Source: Gammaproteobacteria bacterium (GTDB lineage Bacteria; Pseudomonadota; Gammaproteobacteria; Eutrophobiales; Eutrophobiaceae). From it: DNA of 9,763 nucleotides. The number at the start of each line of letters is the position of its first letter. Positions within the stretch are counted from its first letter, which is position 1. The notes under the pieces were generated by a model. It saw nothing but the letters and a program-made list of their open reading frames with translations. It had not been told where the DNA came from and did not search any database. The DNA lies in NCBI GenBank assembly GCA_009843675.1, contig VYCZ01000203.1, forward strand, positions 1 through 9,763, given 5' to 3'. This document shows positions 4,588 through 9,763 of the stretch, piece by piece. Made by a program: the position numbers and the translations under genes.

Positions 4588-7500
4588 CCCCGCGCGACCT
4601 GCTGCCCGTGCGCGCCGACCTGTGGCCGCACCCGCTGACCGCCCACGGCCGCCTCCGCGCCGAGGCCTGGGTCCCGGACGCCGGCGCCACGCTGCTGGAC
4701 GTGCTCTCACAACTGGGCGAGCCGCCGCACGGCCCGCTCATCGTCACCGTCAACGGCCTGCCGGTGCCGGCGGCCCGGTGGGAGACACACCTCGTGTTTC
4801 CCGGCGACCTGGTGCTGTGCCGGGCGCGCCTTAAGGGCGGGGACACCAACCCGCTGCAGGTGGTGCTGATGATTGGCGTGCTGGCCCTGGGCGGCTGGGC
4901 CGGGGCCGCCATCGGCGGCGTGGCCGGCTCCCTGGTGGCCGGCGCCATCGTCACCGTGGGCGGCCTGCTGGTCAACGCCCTGTTCCCCCCGGCCCTGCCC
5001 GACGCCCCGGACAAGCCCAAACCCATCTACACGCTCACCGGCGGCGCCAACCGCGCCCGGCCCTATGACCCGGTGCTGATGGTGCTGGGCCAGCACCGGG
5101 TGTTCCCGGACCTGGCCGGCGCCCACTACGTCGAGTTCGTCGGCGGCGAGCAGTACCTGCACCAGGTGTTCGACATCGGCGTGGGAGACCTCGACATCAC
5201 CGACATCCGCATCGGCGACACGCCCCTGGGCGCCTACAACCGCCGCGCGGCGCCGTCCGGGGACACGGTGGAGCATACGGTGCCGGAGTTCTACGGGCGC
5301 CCGATATACACTCAATGGCGCGGCAACAGCGCCGCCAACGCCCTGGCGGACGTGGAGCAGCAGCTGGCCCTGCCCGGGGAGCCGATTACCCTGGTGGCCG
5401 AGGACGTGGACACCGTCACCGGCGCCCAGCTCGACGACACCAACTGGCACACGCGCACCTCGTCGCTGAACGCGGCCCGGTTGGGCCTGGATATCGTCGC
5501 CAACGTCCTGCGCTTCTCCAAAAAGGGCAAGCTCCGCAGCCACACCGTCAACCTGACCGTGCAGTACCGGGAGCAGGGCAGCACGGGGGCCTGGACCACC
5601 GTCACCGACCCGGCCACCGTCATCACCAACGGCAGCCAGGACCCGGTGCGCCGCACCTGGTTCATCACGCCGCCAACCGCGGGCAAGCAGTGGGACGTGC
5701 GGGTGAAGCGCGACACCGCGCCGGCCTCGGACACCCGCACCCGGGACGAGGTGACCTGGTCCGCGCTGCGCACCTACCAGGCCTCCACCGCCAACGCCGC
5801 GGGGCGCACCCGCCTGGCCCTGCGCATCAAGGCCACCGGCCAGCTGAACGGGCGCCTGGACCGCCTGAGCGCCCTGGTGTCCGCCCGCGTCAAGACCTGG
5901 GACCAGGACGTCGCGGCGTGGTCGGCTGACAACGCCCCCACCTCCAACCCGGGCGATATCCTGCGCGGCTTTGCCGAGGGCGTGAAGGACCGCGCCGGGC
6001 GTCTCATCGCCGGCGCCGGCCTCTCACTCGCCAACCGCATCGACCTGCCCTCCATCCAGGCCTGGCGCGAGTGGTGTCACCGTGAGGGCCTCACGTTCAA
6101 CTACGTCCTGGACGGGGCGGCGGGCCTGGAAGAGATGCTGCAGCTTATCACCCGGGCCGGGCGCGCCAGCCACTCCTGGCACAGCGGCAAGCTGGGCGTG
6201 GTCTATGACGAGGCCGAGCGCCTGCCGACCTCACTCATTACCGCCGGCAACATCCTGGCCGGCAGCCTGCGCGTGGAGTGGGCCGACGGGCGCCTGGCCG
6301 ATGAAATCGTCGCCGAGTACACCGACCCCGACTTCGACTGGCAGCCGGTGGCGCTCCGGCGCAAGGTCACCGGCGTCATCCACCCGCAACGCAGCGCCCG
6401 CATCCGCCTGCCCGGCGTCACCGACCGCGCCCAGGCCATCGAGGAAACCAACCTGCACGCGGCCCGGCAGGAATACCACCGCCGGCGCCTGACCTGGGCC
6501 ATGGCCATGGAGGGCTTCTCGCTGCTGCGCGGGGAGGTCTATTACCTGAGCGAGGCGCTGGTCAGCGGCGGCGTCACCGGGCGCCTGACGGGCGGGGACA
6601 AGGCCGCGCCGCAACTGGACCAGGCCATCGATATCAGCGCCGGCACGGACTACCTGCTGCTGCGCCTGGCGGACGGCGCCCTGCACACCAGCGTCGTCAC
6701 GCACCCGGACGGCGGCGCCGGGGAGACCGACACGCCCGCGCTGGCCACGCCCCTGCCCGGGGACCCGGCCCAGGGCGGCCTGGCCGCGGCGGCCGATGCC
6801 GGCGTCCAGGCCCGCGACGTGCTGTGGCGCTACTACAGCGCCGCCAACCCCCCGCTCAAGGTCAAGATTACGGGGGTACGGCCCCTGTCCGATGATACGG
6901 TGGAAATCCAGGCCATCGACGAGGTGGCCGCCTACTACACCGCCAAGGACCTGGCCCTGACCGACCCGCTGCCCAGGCTGCTGTCACGGGGCCCGAAAAT
7001 CCTCGCCATCAACGTCAGCGAGACGCTGCTGGAGACCGGCGGCGGCTACGCGGTCGAGATTGTCGCCACGCTGGTGGTGGAGGGCGACTGGCGCGGCGGC
7101 GTCATCTGGGCGCAACTGAATGAGCAGGAGCGCCGCATCGTCGCCAGCCTGTCCGGCCAGGAGACGCGCGGCGCCTGGATCGAGCAGGCCGAAGGCACGC
7201 TCACCATCACCGCCGTGCCCGGCTCGGACGTGGCGGCCACGGGCGCGGCCCTGACCGTGACCCACACCATTGGCGCCGATACCGTGCCCCCGGACGACCC
7301 GGAGGGCGTCACCGCCACCGGCATCCCGGGCGGCTACGAGGTCACCTGGACGGCGCCCGAAGAGCCGGATTACGCCGTCACCGAAATCCTGGACGCGGTG
7401 GGCGATATACTTACCGTCAGCCATATAACAGTGGTGCCGCGCGGCGAGGTCGCCGCCACCGTGTTCACGCGCCTGGGCGTTGAACAGGCCACCGACATCA

Positions 7501-9763
7501 CGGTATTCGTGCGCCACAAGGACCGCTCCGGCAACACCAGCGAGCCGGTGCGCGCCACGGTCACGACGCTGGCGCCGCCCGCGGACGGCGTGGGGCAAGA
7601 GCGCGTGTTCTGTGCGACGGCGCTGGGCGGCACCATCACGGGCAGCGCCAACCTGCCGGACCCGGACTGGAATTTCAACGAGCCGGACCTGAGCAGCGAT
7701 GACGGCATCACTCGCGGCAACAACGTCTATTACCAGGGCACGCCCGCCGACCTGGGCGCAGCCAAGCCGTTTGTCACGCCGTTTGTCCGCACCATCAAGG
7801 GGGCGCCGGCGCCGAACGCCGATATCGGCACGGTGGCCTGGACCCAGGAGGCTGCGCAGCGTTTGTTTGCTGAAGACGGCCAGGACGGCCTCCAGGGGCC
7901 GAAGGGTGATCCGGGCGATGACGGAGATGACGGCAAGGACGGCAAGGACGGCGTCGGCGACTCGCTCAGCGATATCAAAACCCAGCAGATTTACCGGCGC
8001 ACCGCCACGCCCATCAAGCCCAACACGCCGAGGTCCAGCGCCGCTCAAAAAACAGACGACCGTTACACTCCCACTGGCGCCAGCCGGACATACACGGCGC
8101 CCACGCAAGCGCTGCCATATGCGTGGGTGTCCACCCGCCTGGGCAAGTCCGGCGGCTGGGGTGACTGGTCCGGCTACCGGCCGAACGGCACTCACCAGAG
8201 CGTGTTTGCAGCCGGGACCCGCAGCGCGGAGACCTACCCCCCGGTGGACATCGCCCCGGCCAAGGCCTGGTCGGACACGATAGCGAACAGGACGACCAAG
8301 GACAGCAACGTCATCACCGACATGGTGACGCAGTACAACGACACGGAAAAATGGACCGAGACCCGGTACTGGGACGGCACGGCCTGGGTGAAAGTGGACG
8401 TGAAACTGTCCGGTAACTACTTCTTCGACGGGGCCATCGGCGCGCGGAAACTGGACGTGGAAAACCTGAGCGCCCTGAACATCAAGGTGAGGAATGTGGA
8501 CGTTGAGGGCGTCATCCAGGCGGAGCATATATCAGCCGACGTGATCAACGTGGAGACGCTGTGGAGCGGCAGCGCGACCGTAACCCTGAGTATCGGGGTC
8601 GCCACGAGAACTGATGTCGAGACGATAGCACTGGATGATGGGTTTGATTTGGATGACTACGGCAGCATACTCATTCTGGGAAGCCCTGATGTAAATCACG
8701 TGCAGAGCAACCTGACCCGCCGCACCGCTGGGGCGGGCGGACAAGTCCTTAAACGTGTTGGTGACCGCAGCACAGTGGCCGTGCGGCGCAACAGCGGCGG
8801 TACGGCCCTGGTATTTACCGCGCGGCAAACGGGGTCATTTGGCAACTCGGCGGATGCGATATCCTATACGGTGCAACGCATCCTGGGCGTGAAGGGTAAT
8901 CCGGCGACCGGCACCGTTGACCCGCCTACGGACCCTCCAGGCCCGGACCCCGCACTCACCCTCAGCGACAGCGGGACCATCGAGATTGATGAGGGAAGCT
9001 CCAGGCTGTTTAATTTCAGCATCGGCGCAGCGGTCAGCAGTGACGTTACTGTTACCTGCGCATTGTCCGGCTCGGGGGCTGGCGGAGCGATCTCTTTTGC
9101 CTCTGGATCCTCGGATACCAGCGAGGCGGTCACCATCCCCGCCGGGCAAACGGGCGGCTCCATCAGGGTGTATGCGCGGCAAGACAGCGACACGTCCGAT
9201 GAAACCGTAACGCTGACCATATCAACCAGCAATACGGATATTCCTTCCGGAAGCCGCAGTGACAGCGTGAGCATCAGGGCGGATGACGATGATACCCCGG
9301 CGCCCACGACCACTACCTTCAGCTTGTCGCCATCCAGTGATCAGGACATCGAGGAGGGAGACAATGAACTATTCACTATCCGGCTCGGCACGACATTATC
9401 GTCTGCTGTAACATTCGACTGCGACCTGTCTGGCTCCGGCGCCGGATCAGATGTGTCGTTTTTAAGTGGATCGAGCAGTACCAGCATCACGCGAACAATC
9501 AACGCGGGGTCTAGAACTGCGACATTTCGAGTGTACGCCCGGGACGACGACTCCTCAGATGATGCCACCCTGACGGTCGGTACTAATTCCCCGCTGGTGA
9601 CCACGTCGGATATCGAGGTGGATATTGAGCCTACGGCAGCGCCGGATCCTGCGGATTACGAGGCCACAATTACCATAGGTCGTGGCAATTTTAGTGGGAG
9701 CGGATATCTACTAGGGCCTGTTAACACTAAATGTGATATACTCTGCCTTCCCATTTTACACCA
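4575..9763 (+). CDS. gpJ-like tail tip/host specificity protein with fused gpI-like N-terminus (3' end outside window)
   Basis: Open without a stop to the window edge, at least 1729 residues (lambda gpJ is about 1130). Domains by residue: 36-89 a ThiS/MoaD-like ubiquitin fold (VTVNGLPVPAARW, then FPGDLVL) ending RLKGG; 94-137 a Gly-rich hydrophobic stretch as in lambda gpI; 155-225 J-type start (DPVLMVLGQHRVFPDL, HQVFDIGVGDLDITDIRIGD); 300-333 ARLGLDIVANVLRFSKKGK; 410-450 and 505-545 further J-core motifs (FNYVLDGAAGLEEMLQLITR); about 650-720 a phage-tail_3-like region; 905-1001 an FN3-like domain; 1102-1128 nine collagen-like Gly-X-Y triplets; about 1134-1200 a repeat type common in tail fibres (QQIYRRTATP, YAWVSTR); 1285-1335 a shaft-like segment (GAIGARKLDVENLSALNI, AEHISADVINVE); 1461-1573 and 1581-1685 two Calx-beta-like domains. 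It should form the trimeric tip hub and receptor-binding fibre. GC content falls toward the 3' end. Confidence 0.93.
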   Translation, partial: MAELTPRDLLPVRADLWPHPLTAHGRLRAEAWVPDAGATLLDVLSQLGEPPHGPLIVTVNGLPVPAARWETHLVFPGDLVLCRARLKGGDTNPLQVVLMIGVLALGGWAGAAIGGVAGSLVAGAIVTVGGLLVNALFPPALPDAPDKPKPIYTLTGGANRARPYDPVLMVLGQHRVFPDLAGAHYVEFVGGEQYLHQVFDIGVGDLDITDIRIGDTPLGAYNRRAAPSGDTVEHTVPEFYGRPIYTQWRGNSAANALADVEQQLALPGEPITLVAEDVDTVTGAQLDDTNWHTRTSSLNAARLGLDIVANVLRFSKKGKLRSHTVNLTVQYREQGSTGAWTTVTDPATVITNGSQDPVRRTWFITPPTAGKQWDVRVKRDTAPASDTRTRDEVTWSALRTYQASTANAAGRTRLALRIKATGQLNGRLDRLSALVSARVKTWDQDVAAWSADNAPTSNPGDILRGFAEGVKDRAGRLIAGAGLSLANRIDLPSIQAWREWCHREGLTFNYVLDGAAGLEEMLQLITRAGRASHSWHSGKLGVVYDEAERLPTSLITAGNILAGSLRVEWADGRLADEIVAEYTDPDFDWQPVALRRKVTGVIHPQRSARIRLPGVTDRAQAIEETNLHAARQEYHRRRLTWAMAMEGFSLLRGEVYYLSEALVSGGVTGRLTGGDKAAPQLDQAIDISAGTDYLLLRLADGALHTSVVTHPDGGAGETDTPALATPLPGDPAQGGLAAAADAGVQARDVLWRYYSAANPPLKVKITGVRPLSDDTVEIQAIDEVAAYYTAKDLALTDPLPRLLSRGPKILAINVSETLLETGGGYAVEIVATLVVEGDWRGGVIWAQLNEQERRIVASLSGQETRGAWIEQAEGTLTITAVPGSDVAATGAALTVTHTIGADTVPPDDPEGVTATGIPGGYEVTWTAPEEPDYAVTEILDAVGDILTVSHITVVPRGEVAATVFTRLGVEQATDITVFVRHKDRSGNTSEPVRATVTTLAPPADGVGQERVFCATALGGTITGSANLPDPDWNFNEPDLSSDDGITRGNNVYYQGTPADLGAAKPFVTPFVRTIKGAPAPNADIGTVAWTQEAAQRLFAEDGQDGLQGPKGDPGDDGDDGKDGKDGVGDSLSDIKTQQIYRRTATPIKPNTPRSSAAQKTDDRYTPTGASRTYTAPTQALPYAWVSTRLGKSGGWGDWSGYRPNGTHQSVFAAGTRSAETYPPVDIAPAKAWSDTIANRTTKDSNVITDMVTQYNDTEKWTETRYWDGTAWVKVDVKLSGNYFFDGAIGARKLDVENLSALNIKVRNVDVEGVIQAEHISADVINVETLWSGSATVTLSIGVATRTDVETIALDDGFDLDDYGSILILGSPDVNHVQSNLTRRTAGAGGQVLKRVGDRSTVAVRRNSGGTALVFTARQTGSFGNSADAISYTVQRILGVKGNPATGTVDPPTDPPGPDPALTLSDSGTIEIDEGSSRLFNFSIGAAVSSDVTVTCALSGSGAGGAISFASGSSDTSEAVTIPAGQTGGSIRVYARQDSDTSDETVTLTISTSNTDIPSGSRSDSVSIRADDDDTPAPTTTTFSLSPSSDQDIEEGDNELFTIRLGTTLSSAVTFDCDLSGSGAGSDVSFLSGSSSTSITRTINAGSRTATFRVYARDDDSSDDATLTVGTNSPLVTTSDIEVDIEPTAAPDPADYEATITIGRGNFSGSGYLLGPVNTKCDILCLPILH
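7878..7958 (+). repeat. Collagen-like Gly-X-Y segment in the tip protein
   Basis: Nine consecutive Gly-X-Y triplets (residues 1102-1128), including GPKGDPGDD and GKDGKD. Such runs form a collagen-type triple helix and are known as linkers in trimeric phage fibres. Placement between the FN3-like region and the distal fibre fits a trimeric stalk. The DNA holds a short GGCAAGGAC tandem repeat, so the length may vary between relatives. Confidence 0.85.
8570..9763 (+). other. Region of falling GC content within the tip gene
   Basis: From about 8570 onward codons such as ATA, AGA, CTA, TTA, AGT and TTT, rare earlier, become common while the frame stays open. The last 103 bases (9661-9763) hold 45 G+C (44 percent), against 46 of 60 (77 percent) at 4261-4320. 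The change maps to the distal, presumably receptor-facing part of the protein, as expected if this part was exchanged by recombination. Confidence 0.75.
8955..9629 (+). repeat. Two Calx-beta-like repeats near the distal end of the tip protein
   Basis: Unit 1 covers 8955-9293 and unit 2 about 9315-9629. Shared elements in the same order: I(D/E)EG near the start, LSGSGAG, a Ser-rich strand, AGQTGGSIRVYARQD versus AGSRTATFRVYARDD, then DETVTLTIS versus DDATLTVG. This is the pattern of Calx-beta domains, beta-sandwiches that often bind calcium through acidic loops; acidic runs (RADDDD, ARDDDSSDD) are present. A TPAPTTTT linker separates them. Calcium binding is inferred from the family and the acidic residues. 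Confidence 0.72.

Noticed and set aside
3877..4710. 277-codon minus-strand frame opposite the DUF1833 and peptidase genes
   Set aside because: Three sense genes with family motifs and proper coupling cover this stretch; the antisense product has no recognisable features.
4707..5543. 278-codon minus-strand frame opposite the start of the tip gene
   Set aside because: Opposes the ThiS-like and J-like motifs of the sense frame; composition typical of GC-rich shadow frames.
6984..8528. 514-codon open frame on the minus strand opposite the tip gene
   Set aside because: The plus strand here is one continuous J-like coding frame with recognisable domains. The antisense translation is Gly/Arg/Ala/Val-rich with no motif, as expected from GC-rich third positions.

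Overview
The window is a dense, single-direction (+ strand) block of late genes from a tailed phage or prophage with a long non-contractile, lambda-type tail. Gene order matches the lambda tail-tip block H-M-L-K-I/J: the C-terminal end of a tape measure protein, a gpM-position protein, a DUF1833/gpL-position protein, an NlpC/P60 peptidase in the gpK position, and a giant gpJ-like tip/fibre protein that runs off the right edge with no stop. The DNA is very GC-rich (46 of 60 bases G+C at 4261-4320) with mostly G/C-ending codons, and the proteins are of proteobacterial-phage type. This suggests a high-GC proteobacterial host, possibly gammaproteobacterial, but the window holds no host gene and cannot settle whether it is an integrated prophage or a free phage.

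Layout: 1-822 tape measure end; 819-931 a low-GC junction with two tiny ORFs chained by ATGA overlaps; 928-3714 a 928-aa protein with a gpM-like N-terminal part, six Ig-like tandem repeats and a C-terminal beta domain; 3716-4189 DUF1833; 4189-4587 NlpC/P60; 4575-9763 the tip protein (at least 1729 residues). Genes overlap or sit 1 base apart, so the block is probably one translationally coupled transcript. There is no gene-free stretch over 300 bases, and I saw no tRNA, CRISPR array, insertion sequence or convincing terminator.

How the genes work together (from lambda knowledge plus inference): the tape measure sets tail length and seeds the tip; the gpM- and gpL-position proteins form the rings closing the tube; the peptidase acts in tip assembly or cell-wall penetration; and the J-like protein forms the central tip hub and receptor-binding fibre. 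Two proteins have grown by adding beta-sandwich repeats (Ig-like in the gpM position; FN3-like, collagen-like and Calx-beta-like in the tip), which looks like a surface-adhesion toolkit.

The least expected features are the ATGATTGCA stop/start relay at 819-936 in a low-GC island, the alternating A/B order of the six Ig-like repeats, a fused gpI-like ubiquitin-fold domain ending in RLKGG at the start of the tip protein, and a strong fall in GC toward the end of the tip gene.
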